DNA from: Bifidobacterium breve
Lineage (GTDB): Bacteria > Actinomycetota > Actinomycetes > S36-B12
Direction: 5' to 3'
Assembly (NCBI GenBank): GCA_945885645.1
Contig: CAMCYV010000029.1
Location: 1 to 12,704, forward strand
Length of the DNA stretch: 12,704 bases
Below the pieces are notes generated by a model that worked only from the letters and a program-made list of their open reading frames with translations, did not search any database and was not told the DNA's origin. The first letter of the stretch is position 1, and every line of letters starts with the position of its first letter. This document shows positions 1-7,867 of this stretch, in pieces. A program made the position numbers and the translations under genes.

Positions 1-458
1 AGTTTTTCCGCACGCATTAGTGCTGGTAAGGCTTCCGGGATTCCCTCGGTGACTGAATTCCGACTCTTTTCCTTTGCCTTACGCTGATGCCAATTCAGTT
101 CCACCTCGGCTAAATCGTGCACTTGATTCTCAGTCTCCACCGACCCATCGACGAAAACATGTGGATGCCGGCGAATGAGTTTTTGAGTGATGCCGTCAAT
201 GACAGCATCAATATCCCAACCGCCCGGCTCCTCTTGGGAAATCCGCGCATGAAAAACAACCTGAAGGAGGAGATCGCCCAACTCTTCACACATGGCTTCG
301 CTGTCATTTGCGTCAATTGCCTCGACACTTTCGTAGGCTTCTTCGATCAAATACTCGACAAGACTTTGATGGGTTTGTTCCGCATCCCACGGGCAGCCAC
401 CGGGAGACCTCAGTTGATCAAGAACAGCAACCAGTTGAGTGAAGTGACTCCCTCTCAC
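1..458 (-). CDS. mazG: MazG nucleoside triphosphate pyrophosphohydrolase (C-terminus cut by window)
   Basis: MazG hydrolyses NTPs and dNTPs to the monophosphate and pyrophosphate and is thought to cleanse the nucleotide pool in the cytoplasm. I translated about 152 residues. The family signatures are present: GGCPWDAEQTHQS near residues 20-32, the metal-binding EEAYE at 39-43 with EELGD at 58-62 (the EExxE...ExxD pattern), and RRHPHVF at 96-102. The start is a GTG at 458-456. An in-frame TAA at 464-462, which is the stop of the upstream lipoprotein gene, lies just before it, so no longer start is possible without readthrough. A GGAG ribosome-binding site at 468-465 lies inside the end of the upstream gene. 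The protein begins almost directly at the MazG domain, as in E. coli, without an N-terminal extension. The second half lies outside the window. The family assignment is firm. Confidence 0.93.
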   Translation of the reverse strand, partial: MRGSHFTQLVAVLDQLRSPGGCPWDAEQTHQSLVEYLIEEAYESVEAIDANDSEAMCEELGDLLLQVVFHARISQEEPGGWDIDAVIDGITQKLIRRHPHVFVDGSVETENQVHDLAEVELNWHQRKAKEKSRNSVTEGIPEALPALMRAEK

Positions 459-461
459 GAA

Positions 462-1100
462 TTACTCCGAGCCGAGGTCAACACTTTGCGGCTCTGAGAG
501 CGAATTGGCACTCGGACCTACGGTCAAATTCTCGGGATCCCATGTGCCAAAGCGCGGGGAAACTTCAGTGCCGATTTCGGAGCTCAACTCAGAGAGAGCG
601 AGAAACACCGCTGCACTTTTGGCATCGGGTTCGGTGTTGGGAGACAACACGTCACCCAATTGAGAAACTTGAATATTCACGCGAATGATTGAGTCAACGT
701 CGTCAATTGCGATGCCTTGCTGAATGATTTGAGATTCAAATGCCTCCACTCCACCGGCTTGGGCGATGTATTGGAGTCGAAGGTCATCGATTTCACCCTG
801 GGTCACTTCAATTTTCTCGCGACTGGCCAATTCATCAACCAAAATCGTGGTGATCATCTGGTTAAGGGTGCTGGTGATCAGTTCATTTGATGAATCAGTT
901 GCTGGCAGACCCTGCAGGGATAAAAAAGACTGCACTTCTGAGTTGAGGGTGGCCTCACTGATCCGCTGATCCCCCACAACCGCGGCAGCACCGGCTGTTG
1001 GGGTTCCGCACCCACTGAGTCCAATAGTCGCGGCCATTACGCCGATGCCAACAATGGCTGCTAGCCGGAAGCGGTTGGACTTGACATTCACGTAGGGCAC
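462..1100 (-). CDS. SurA N-terminal domain-like lipoprotein
   Basis: This is a 212-residue exported protein. It has a basic N-terminus (K7, R10, R12), a hydrophobic stretch at about 13-29 and a lipobox LSGC ending at Cys31, so a membrane-anchored lipoprotein outside the cytoplasmic membrane is expected. The mature part begins with a small-residue linker (GTPTAGAAAVVG). A helical region of the SurA/trigger-factor N-terminal type follows (about 45-175), ending in SPRFGTWDP, a phrase I recall from actinobacterial SurA-like lipoproteins. No PPIase (parvulin) domain is present, so a chaperone-like role is more likely than prolyl isomerisation; this is inference. The start is GTG at 1100, with GGAG at 1109-1106. 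A second in-frame GTG three codons later is possible. It lies 15 bases after the mfd stop and 3 bases before mazG, so cotranscription is likely. Confidence 0.82.
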   Translation of the reverse strand: MPYVNVKSNRFRLAAIVGIGVMAATIGLSGCGTPTAGAAAVVGDQRISEATLNSEVQSFLSLQGLPATDSSNELITSTLNQMITTILVDELASREKIEVTQGEIDDLRLQYIAQAGGVEAFESQIIQQGIAIDDVDSIIRVNIQVSQLGDVLSPNTEPDAKSAAVFLALSELSSEIGTEVSPRFGTWDPENLTVGPSANSLSEPQSVDLGSE

Positions 1101-1115
1101 AGAATCTCCGGATCT

Positions 1116-4100
1116 TTAGGGGTTGGTGAATAAGACGTTGAATAGCTCGTGGAGCCATTCTAGGAGTTGGGTGTCACGTAGCTCAGGAGCACCAATGCCT
1201 CTACCGGAAGTCGGCTTGGGAACGAGCAAAATCTGGGACGCCTCCTTGATGGTCGTCCCTGGATAAATCCTTTGAGCCCTCATTGCACGCGACTCTGGCA
1301 GCGTTACCGGTGAAATGCGGATTGCTTTACCCGCAGTAATAACCTCCTGCACCCCCGCTGCCTTCGCGGCAACGCGGAACCGGGCTACCCCAATGAGTGC
1401 CTCGAGTTCGCTGGGCATCGCCCCGTAACGATCAACAAGTTCTGCGCCGACTTCGTCGACGGCTTCATTGGTACTGGCGTCGGCTAGGCGTTTGTAGGCC
1501 TCGAGGCGCAATCTCTCCTGGGGAACGTAGTCTGTTGGAATACTCGCGTCGATCGGCAATTCAACCCGAACGTCGTTGACTTCTTTGGTCGGTTCATTTT
1601 TGTACTCAGAAAGTGCTTCGCCAACGAGCCGCAAATAAAGGTCAAAACCGACGTCAGCAATATGGCCACTTTGTTCACCGCCCAGCATGTTGCCGGCTCC
1701 GCGTATCTCGAGGTCTTTCAGTGCAATCTGCATTCCTGAACCAAGGTCAGTTCGTTGAGCGATTGTGGCAAGGCGTTCATGAGCCGTATCCGTCAGTGGC
1801 TTATTGGGATCATAAAGAAAATATGAGTAAGCGCGTTCTCGACCGCGACCCACTCGGCCACGCAATTGATGCATTTGCGAGAGACCAAACTTGTCAGCTC
1901 GGTCCACAATCAAAGTATTAGCATTGGGAATATCAATCCCCGACTCAACAATGGTTGTACAGACAAGGACATCAATTTCTTTCTCCCAGAATTGAACTAT
2001 CACCGATTCGAGGGCACCTTCACTCATTTGTCCATGTGCTACCGCAATGCGTGCTTCTGGTACCAACGTTCGAATTTTTGCTGCAACTCGATCAATTGAC
2101 TCAACACGATTGTGAATGAAAAATACTTGGCCATCACGCAAAAGTTCTCGGTGAATTGCAGCGGTAATTTGCTTCTCGTCATAGGGACCCACAAACGTAA
2201 GGACCGGGTGCCGCTCCTCGGGTGGTGTTTGGATGACCGACATTTCCCGAATTCCCGTTACCGCCATCTCCAGGGTGCGAGGGATAGGTGTTGCGCTCAT
2301 GGCAAGTACGTCGACATTTGTTCGCAGCGCTTTCAGATGCTCTTTGTGTTCAACACCGAAACGTTGTTCTTCATCGACGATCACCAAACCTAAGTCTTTG
2401 AATTTCACTGAAGGTGTCAGCAAGCGGTGGGTGCCAATCACAATGTCCACGCTTCCTTGCGCTAGCCCAGCAAGTGTTTCCTTAACCTGAGAGGCAGGGG
2501 TGAACCTAGAAAGCGCCGCAACGGTGACGGGGAATGCCCGATAGCGCTCTGAGAAAGTCGTGAAGTGTTGCTGGACCAGCAGTGTTGTGGGGACAAGTAA
2601 AGCCACTTGCTTTCCATCTTGTACTGCTTTAAATGCCGCACGCACGGCAATCTCAGTCTTTCCAAACCCCACGTCACCACACACCAAACGGTCCATGGGT
2701 ATTTGTCTTTCCATGTCTCGCTTCACTTCGTCGATGGTGCTGAGTTGATCCGGTGTTTCAACGTAGGCGAAAGCGTCTTCTAACTCGGCTTGCCACGGAG
2801 TATCAGCACCGAATGCGTACCCTTGAGATGACTGCCTGGCCGCATAAAGCCGAATGAGTTCGCCGGCAATTTCTTTAACAGCTTTTCGGGCGCGACCCTT
2901 TGTTTTTTGCCAGTCCGCGCCACCCAGTCGGTGAACACTTGGTGCTTCACCTCCAACGTAACGCGTAATCAAATCCAGTTGATCCATTGGCACAAAAAGT
3001 CGATCAGCTGGCTGACCACGCTTGCTTGGCGCATACTCGATAATCAAATACTCGCGCTCTGCCCCACCAATTGTTCGCGTGATCATTTTGACATAACGGC
3101 CAACCCCATGGTGTTCATGAACAATGTAGTCACCTGAATTGAGAGTAAGCGGGTCAACGCCGCCACGACGGCGACTCGGCATTTTTTTCAGATCTTTGGA
3201 CAGTGACTTGGCGCCCATCAAGTCTGATTCACTCAGTACCCAGAGCAGGGCACTCGCCAAATGAAAACCGTTGTCTACCGAAGCGGTAATCAGTTGAGCG
3301 ACCTTGGGTACTGCCGGGATCGAAACTGAATCAGCTTTGACAACACTGATTCCTTGGCTACCAAATGCTTCAGCGATGCGATCAATTGACCCATGCCCCA
3401 ACGCCGTGATGACCACCGTGGACCCTGCTTCCAGTGCTAAAGCAATATCCTTTCCCGCACTTTCCGCGTCACCGTGATACCCACTGATTGCCCTTACATC
3501 AAGGTTGATCACCATGTCGTCAAGGTCGCGGGGAAGTTGAGTGAGATTCCACACTGAACCATTGCGCCCACGGACCTGATTCACAACCTCGGACAGGCTC
3601 GTGAACATGGAACCGGAAAAATCAATGGGTGTTGCTCCACCGACAGCAGCACTGTGCCAACCCGCTGTTAAAAACTCTTCCGCCGTTTTGACAACATCAA
3701 GTGCACGCGAATTAATTCGTTCCGGTTCCATCAGAATCAACGATGACCCTGGCGGTAAGAGTTCATGTAGTGGTTTCATCTCTCCAGCGAGTGCTGCGGA
3801 TAAAGACTCCATACCCTCAACTGCCATTCCATGAGCAATTTGCTCACACATTGCCGCAACTTCCACGTGGGCGGCTCCCAGAAGTTGGGCTTTCGCTTTA
3901 ACCTCTTCGGTGAGCAGGAGCTCGCGGACGGGCGGTGCCCAAAGTCCATGCTCGGCAATTTCTAGTGAACGCTGATCAACGACCGCGAAGTACCGAAGTT
4001 CTTCAACGTCATCACCCCAGAACTCAATGCGAATCGGGTGCTCCTGAGTTGGCGGAAAGACATCAAGGATTCCTCCGCGCACAGCAATTTGGCCACGTCG

Positions 4101-4643
4101 ATCCACGAGGTCAACTCGCTCATACCCCAGTGCAACCAGTCCCATTACCGTCTCGGTGAGTGATGCCTTATCGCCGACGTTGAGCACAACCGGATCCTGA
4201 TCCCCAAGGTCTGCAACTATGGGTTGCAGTGCGGCACGGACCGAAGTGATCAAGACTTTGATGGGCGGTGCGTGAACACTTCCCACAATTGGGTGGGCCA
4301 GGCGCCTCAACACAGCCATGCGCTTACCTACGGTGTCTGCCGACGGGGACAGGCGCTCATGGGGCAGCGTCTCCCAACTGGGGAACACCGCTATCCCCTC
4401 GGTGGGCAAATAAGCACTTAGGTCAGCGGCTAATTCGTCGGCTGCACGGCCCGTTGTTGTCAGGACAAGTTTGATTCCCGACTCCTGCTCGTTGGCGATC
4501 TTGGCAATCACGAGCGGGTAAATCACGCTGGGACCCACCAGGTCAACCGTGTTTGCAACCCCTGAACTCTCGGCAATAGCCAAAAAAGCCGGTTCGCCCT
4601 TTACTAAATCAAGTAGCCCAGCAAGTGGTTGCGTCTTAATCAC
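1116..4643 (-). CDS. mfd: Mfd transcription-repair coupling factor
   Basis: Mfd is an ATP-driven translocase that removes RNA polymerase stalled at DNA lesions and recruits UvrA for nucleotide excision repair. The protein has 1175 residues, a normal length. Its domains in order are a UvrB-like N-terminal part (about 15-350, with FPSWETLPHERLSP at 87-100), a CarD-like RNA-polymerase interaction domain (about 500-565, starting GDYIVHEHHGVG), a superfamily 2 helicase core and a C-terminal TRCF domain (about 1015-1120). Core motifs seen are Walker A GDVGFGKTE (656-664), DEEQ (757-760), SATPIPRT (783-790) and RGRVGRG (928-934). The GTG start at 4643 overlaps the TGA of the upstream phosphatase gene as GTGA. 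An AAGGAG at 4650-4645 is only one base from the GTG, unusually close, so translational coupling probably helps initiation. The start fits homologues, whose N-terminal PLAGLLDLV-like segment is retained. Confidence 0.98.
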   Translation of the reverse strand: MIKTQPLAGLLDLVKGEPAFLAIAESSGVANTVDLVGPSVIYPLVIAKIANEQESGIKLVLTTTGRAADELAADLSAYLPTEGIAVFPSWETLPHERLSPSADTVGKRMAVLRRLAHPIVGSVHAPPIKVLITSVRAALQPIVADLGDQDPVVLNVGDKASLTETVMGLVALGYERVDLVDRRGQIAVRGGILDVFPPTQEHPIRIEFWGDDVEELRYFAVVDQRSLEIAEHGLWAPPVRELLLTEEVKAKAQLLGAAHVEVAAMCEQIAHGMAVEGMESLSAALAGEMKPLHELLPPGSSLILMEPERINSRALDVVKTAEEFLTAGWHSAAVGGATPIDFSGSMFTSLSEVVNQVRGRNGSVWNLTQLPRDLDDMVINLDVRAISGYHGDAESAGKDIALALEAGSTVVITALGHGSIDRIAEAFGSQGISVVKADSVSIPAVPKVAQLITASVDNGFHLASALLWVLSESDLMGAKSLSKDLKKMPSRRRGGVDPLTLNSGDYIVHEHHGVGRYVKMITRTIGGAEREYLIIEYAPSKRGQPADRLFVPMDQLDLITRYVGGEAPSVHRLGGADWQKTKGRARKAVKEIAGELIRLYAARQSSQGYAFGADTPWQAELEDAFAYVETPDQLSTIDEVKRDMERQIPMDRLVCGDVGFGKTEIAVRAAFKAVQDGKQVALLVPTTLLVQQHFTTFSERYRAFPVTVAALSRFTPASQVKETLAGLAQGSVDIVIGTHRLLTPSVKFKDLGLVIVDEEQRFGVEHKEHLKALRTNVDVLAMSATPIPRTLEMAVTGIREMSVIQTPPEERHPVLTFVGPYDEKQITAAIHRELLRDGQVFFIHNRVESIDRVAAKIRTLVPEARIAVAHGQMSEGALESVIVQFWEKEIDVLVCTTIVESGIDIPNANTLIVDRADKFGLSQMHQLRGRVGRGRERAYSYFLYDPNKPLTDTAHERLATIAQRTDLGSGMQIALKDLEIRGAGNMLGGEQSGHIADVGFDLYLRLVGEALSEYKNEPTKEVNDVRVELPIDASIPTDYVPQERLRLEAYKRLADASTNEAVDEVGAELVDRYGAMPSELEALIGVARFRVAAKAAGVQEVITAGKAIRISPVTLPESRAMRAQRIYPGTTIKEASQILLVPKPTSGRGIGAPELRDTQLLEWLHELFNVLFTNP

Positions 4644-5461
4644 GCTCCTTGGGTTTCCTTAATGGCCCGCAGAACATGCGGATAAAGGTCGGCGCGGGAT
4701 ACCACGAGATCGGTGACGTAAGGGGGCATGTGATTAAAGGTGACCGGGTCGCCATTCATATGGGATGCAATGAGGCCGTAATGCTCGGCCACTATGTACG
4801 GCGCTGCAACATCCCACTCGTAGAAGCCGGTGTTGTGTAAGTAAATGTCGGCGCGGCCACACAAAATCTCGTTTACCTTCGCTCCAACAGACCCAACGTC
4901 CACAATTTCTACGTTGCTATGTGAGATACCAGCCTCAGTAAGCAACTCACCCAGTCGTGCAACTATCTCACCTAAATTTGCTGGTGGCCGCGATCGAGAT
5001 GCAACCACTCGGATTACCGAATCTTCAGCTGCCAACACTGCAACGGAATCAAGGACACTTCGCGTCATGCCCTGTTCGGGCAGATCTACCGTTCCAGCAC
5101 TGAGTTTTTGCTCCCGTGCATTCCACAGAGCAATGTGGACTGCGAAGTCTTTCCTATTTTGTCCGTATTCCCAGGTTCCATCGAGTGGGTCAACAATCCA
5201 GACTCGATCTGCTTCCAGTCGGACGGAGTTGTCTTTCCCTTCTTCACTGAGAATTGCATCAAGTGGTCGGGCAGTTGAGAGCTTTTCCATAATGAGCAGG
5301 TGGGCGGCACGGTCGGCTTGATCCCGGAGTTGATCACTCAAAGTTTTGTCGATTGTGTCAATGGGGTGAGCGAGGAAAAAATCTGTGCGCAACTTCAACA
5401 AAAGTTGCCCGGCCTCTTGTGCAACCTCATGTGAGAGCTCTGCATCATTTTTTTCTGGCAT
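4640..5461 (-). CDS. cysQ: CysQ-like 3'(2'),5'-bisphosphate nucleotidase / inositol monophosphatase family
   Basis: This is a 273-residue Mg-dependent, Li-sensitive-type sugar-phosphatase family protein. The metal-binding motifs are SEEG (72-75), the DPLDGT box (91-96) and the C-terminal EWDVAAP (215-221), so the catalytic set appears complete. CysQ proteins dephosphorylate 3'-phosphoadenosine 5'-phosphate (PAP) to AMP and relieve PAP build-up from sulfate assimilation. Other family members act on inositol phosphate, and substrate cannot be settled from motifs alone. DPLDGTWEYG with an aromatic residue after the DGT box and the ASRSRPP segment (154-160) favour the CysQ branch; this is inference. 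The start is ATG at 5461, 19 bases after the pth stop, with only a weak GAAAG-like ribosome site. The end overlaps mfd by four bases (GTGA). I do not recall this gene as a constant partner of mfd in the mycobacterial version of this locus. Confidence 0.82.
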   Translation of the reverse strand: MPEKNDAELSHEVAQEAGQLLLKLRTDFFLAHPIDTIDKTLSDQLRDQADRAAHLLIMEKLSTARPLDAILSEEGKDNSVRLEADRVWIVDPLDGTWEYGQNRKDFAVHIALWNAREQKLSAGTVDLPEQGMTRSVLDSVAVLAAEDSVIRVVASRSRPPANLGEIVARLGELLTEAGISHSNVEIVDVGSVGAKVNEILCGRADIYLHNTGFYEWDVAAPYIVAEHYGLIASHMNGDPVTFNHMPPYVTDLVVSRADLYPHVLRAIKETQGA

Positions 5462-5480
5462 CAGACCACTTTCGTTGGTA

Positions 5481-6068
5481 TTAACTATTGAATTTACTTT
5501 GTGCCATGTCTAAGCCTTGGGTGATCAGTGTTTCAATCGCGTTGCAACCACGCCCGATGAGGTCAGGTAATTCCTTACGTTCACTTGAACTGAATGGGGA
5601 AAGCACAAAATCTGCTGGATCCTGACGGCCAACCGGCCTACCGATTCCCACTCTGGCGCGGAAGTACTCACCCGTTCCTATTGATTTTTTGATGCTCTTG
5701 AGTCCATTGTGCCCGTTGTCACCCCCACCAAACTTGAGGCGGATTGCGGCGAAATCAATATCGAGTTCGTCGTGGACCACGATTAAATTCTCTGGTGGAA
5801 CGTCATAAAAATCTAGAATTGACTTGATGGGTCCGCCACTCTCATTCATAAAGCACAAAGGAATTGCCAATACGACACTGTATTGACCAAGTGGCGATCC
5901 GGGGAGTCCAATGTGACTTTGCCCAACGGCAGCGAATGCCTTTTTGTGTCGAGATAACTTGACGTTTAGATTTGCTGCGAGTTCGGCAACCACCATTGCA
6001 CCAATATTGTGCCTGGTGCCAGCGTATGCGGGGCCAGGATTTCCCAGCCCCGCGATAACAAAGGTCAC
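5481..6068 (-). CDS. pth: Peptidyl-tRNA hydrolase
   Basis: Pth cleaves the ester bond of peptidyl-tRNAs that drop off the ribosome and so recycles tRNA; it is essential in most bacteria. The 195-residue length is normal. Residues matching the E. coli active site are all present: Asn10 in GLGNPG, His20 in TRHNIG (catalytic), Asn75 in FMNESGG, Asp100 in VVHDELD and Asn121 in NGHNG. The GTG start at 6068-6066 shares its first base with the TAG stop of rplY (sequence TAGTG), so translation is very likely coupled to L25. The upstream sequence is the GC-rich end of rplY and has no good ribosome-binding site. The rplY-pth pairing is common in bacteria and places tRNA rescue with translation machinery. 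Assignment is secure. Confidence 0.97.
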   Translation of the reverse strand: MTFVIAGLGNPGPAYAGTRHNIGAMVVAELAANLNVKLSRHKKAFAAVGQSHIGLPGSPLGQYSVVLAIPLCFMNESGGPIKSILDFYDVPPENLIVVHDELDIDFAAIRLKFGGGDNGHNGLKSIKKSIGTGEYFRARVGIGRPVGRQDPADFVLSPFSSSERKELPDLIGRGCNAIETLITQGLDMAQSKFNS

Positions 6069-6640
6069 TACTCGGCGGCGGCGGCGGGCTCAGTTGGGGT
6101 AACTGCGGCCAATGCGCCCGCTGCTGCTGCAGCGTCTTCGGTCACACCTGCAGCTGCCGCTGCGGTCGCCTGCTCAATTGCCTTTGCCTTTGCGTCGGAA
6201 ACCGCGTGGCCAACTGCATCAAGTGGCAACTCCCCTTGGGCAACGGATTCTTCCCATGACTGCATGACCATTGAGAAGTCAAGGCCAGCTTCTTCGGCTG
6301 CCTGGCGTACTTGGGCGACTGCATCTGCGTAGTCACTACGAAGGGCTGCCTCTTGCTTGGAAATCACCAGCAGATCAAGGTGCTCGAGGTTCAAGCGAAC
6401 GGGATCGCGCTGGATATCACGTGGCTTGGTGAGAAAAGTCTGTCCGTCAAATGCGATGTTCAGGACAACACGTGGCTTGCGCAGGGCAAGGTTGAGTTCA
6501 TGCTCGGGCAAGGTGACGTGCATAAGCGTGGTGTCGGTGCCGTACAAGACTGCAGGAATTTGACCAACACGACGAATTCGGCGGGAAGCACCCTTACCAA
6601 ATTCTGAGCGGGGGGAAGCGGTTATGTTGACGTTAGTCAC
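6068..6640 (-). CDS. rplY: 50S ribosomal protein L25 (CTC/general stress family) with atypical C-terminal half
   Basis: L25 binds 5S rRNA in the large subunit. The protein has 190 residues. Residues 1-93 are a clear L25 domain: SEFGKGASRRIRR (12-24), IPAVLYG (28-34) and DIQRDPVRLNLEHLDL (75-90). CTC-family proteins normally continue with an all-beta domain. Here residues 94-190 instead look helical and alanine-rich, with segments such as QVRQAAEEAGLDF and a tail rich in A, T, P and E. Neither other minus-strand frame restores a recognisable beta domain, so a simple frameshift is unlikely. The start is GTG at 6640 with a strong AAGGAG at 6651-6646. A leader of 163 bases separates it from prs. 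The stop overlaps the pth start by one base. The family call is secure; the role of the C-terminal half is unknown. Confidence 0.93.
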   Translation of the reverse strand: MTNVNITASPRSEFGKGASRRIRRVGQIPAVLYGTDTTLMHVTLPEHELNLALRKPRVVLNIAFDGQTFLTKPRDIQRDPVRLNLEHLDLLVISKQEAALRSDYADAVAQVRQAAEEAGLDFSMVMQSWEESVAQGELPLDAVGHAVSDAKAKAIEQATAAAAAGVTEDAAAAAGALAAVTPTEPAAAAE

Positions 6641-6803
6641 GAGTTCTCCTTGTAGTAAAGCGGCACGTTGGGCCGGAACTGTTGGGGGTGCGGCAAGTTC
6701 GCGCCAAGGAGAGGGGCCAAAGCCCTAACACGTCGATAACGGTGTCACGCTGAAGGTGCACCCTCGCCGAGGAACTGATCCAGTCTACAAAAGGGCCCAG
6801 CCA
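6641..6803 (-). other. Intergenic leader between prs and rplY
   Basis: This 163-base gap holds several short inverted repeats on the minus strand: CCTCG-G-CGAGG, the self-complementary GGTGCACC, and GGGC-TTTG-GCCC. The rplY ribosome-binding site AAGGAG (6651-6646) lies at its end. No stem is followed by a run of T, so I do not call a terminator. No convincing promoter hexamer pair is seen. An autoregulatory leader for L25 is possible but unproven. Confidence 0.35.
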
Positions 6804-7805
6804 CTAGTGCGAGGAGGTCTGCCGACCCGATTCATCGTCTTCAAACATCCGGGTAACCGAGCCGTCCGTGAAGACTTCATTGATGGCTGTTGCCAGCAAA
6901 GGCGCGATTGAGAGAACCGTGAGTTTCTCGAATCGGCGATCCTCGGGGATAGGGAGAGTGTCGGTCACGATCACTTCGGAGATATTTGAGTTTTGGAGGC
7001 GCTCACGTGCTGGGTCACTCAAAATACCGTGGGTTGCGGCCACGATGACCTGGGAAGCTCCGTTTTCAAAAAGGGTTTCAGATGCCTTCACGATCGTGCC
7101 ACCGGTATCAATCATGTCGTCAACGACGACGCAGATTCGGCCTTTTACGTCACCGACAACTTCGAGCACCCGCACCTGGTTAGGAATATCTGGGTCGCGA
7201 CGCTTATGAATAATTGCCAGCGGCGCTCCCAATACGTCGGTCCAACGCTCAGCCACGCGCACTCGCCCAGCATCAGGGGAGATAACCGTGATCTTGCTGC
7301 GGTCAACCTTCGCGGCCACGTGTGCGGCCAACAACGGCAGTGCAAACAAGTGGTCAACAGGTCCATCGAAAAATCCTTGGATCTGCGAGGTATGTAAGTC
7401 AACCGTCATCAGGCGATTGGCTCCGGCAGCTTTAAATAGGTCTGCCATCAATCGTGCTGAGATTGGCTCGCGGCCACGGTGCTTCTTGTCCTGACGCGCG
7501 TAGCCGTAGAAGGGCACAACGACCGTGATGCGCTTTGCGGAAGCGCGCTTGAGTGCGTCGATCATGATCAGTTGTTCCATGATCCACTTGTTAATCGGGG
7601 TGGTATGGCTTTGTAGAACGAATGCATCGCCGCCGCGAACTGATTCGCGAAAACGAACGAAGATCTCACCGTTAGCAAAGTCGTGTGCGGTAACGGGAGT
7701 GAGGTCAATCCCCAAGTGCGCCGCCACTTGGTCCGCCAACTCCGGGTGCGCCCTGCCAGAAAGTAGCAAGAGATGCTTTTGAGTTGGGACTGACTTCTCG
7801 GCCAC
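6804..7805 (-). CDS. prs: Ribose-phosphate pyrophosphokinase (PRPP synthetase)
   Basis: Prs converts ribose 5-phosphate and ATP into PRPP and AMP, feeding purine, pyrimidine, histidine, tryptophan, NAD and (in actinobacteria) decaprenyl-phosphoarabinose synthesis. The 333-residue protein is a class I type. It shows FANGEIFVRFRESVRG (43-58), the ATP-binding YARQDKKHRGREPISA (102-117), DLHTSQIQGFF (136-146), the flexible-loop KRR (201-203) and the PRPP/ribose-phosphate loop VVVDDMIDTGGTI (226-238). The start is GTG at 7805 with a good AAAGGTGGAG at 7818-7809. It lies 62 bases after glmU. That gap holds a possible weak promoter (TTGGAG, 16 bases, TAGAAC), which I do not call as a feature. The glmU-prs pairing is typical of many bacteria. 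Confidence 0.97.
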   Translation of the reverse strand: MAEKSVPTQKHLLLLSGRAHPELADQVAAHLGIDLTPVTAHDFANGEIFVRFRESVRGGDAFVLQSHTTPINKWIMEQLIMIDALKRASAKRITVVVPFYGYARQDKKHRGREPISARLMADLFKAAGANRLMTVDLHTSQIQGFFDGPVDHLFALPLLAAHVAAKVDRSKITVISPDAGRVRVAERWTDVLGAPLAIIHKRRDPDIPNQVRVLEVVGDVKGRICVVVDDMIDTGGTIVKASETLFENGASQVIVAATHGILSDPARERLQNSNISEVIVTDTLPIPEDRRFEKLTVLSIAPLLATAINEVFTDGSVTRMFEDDESGRQTSSH

Positions 7806-7867
7806 TGCTCCACCTTTACTAATTGCGTTCTATTTGAAGGGGTTAGTGCTCCAACCTTTCCATGTGG

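Noticed and set aside
110..328. 72-codon minus-strand frame inside mazG
   Set aside because: The correct mazG frame at these positions gives conserved MazG motifs; this is an alternative frame of the same strand.
4845..5321. 158-codon plus-strand open frame opposite the cysQ-like gene
   Set aside because: It lies wholly antisense to a gene with intact catalytic motifs, and its translation is serine/arginine-rich with no recognisable domain, as expected for a shadow frame.
6009..6332. Alanine/serine-rich plus-strand frame opposite rplY and the pth start
   Set aside because: It mirrors the GC-rich alanine codons of the L25 tail, and its composition is explained by that.
6142..6336. Frameshift as the explanation for the odd L25 C-terminus
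   Set aside because: The alternative minus-strand frame here gives a basic, low-quality translation without L25/CTC features, and the annotated frame remains open and protein-like to the pth overlap.
6781..6803. Terminator after prs formed by GGGCCC followed by TTTT
   Set aside because: The palindrome has no loop and would not form a stable hairpin; a T run alone is not enough.
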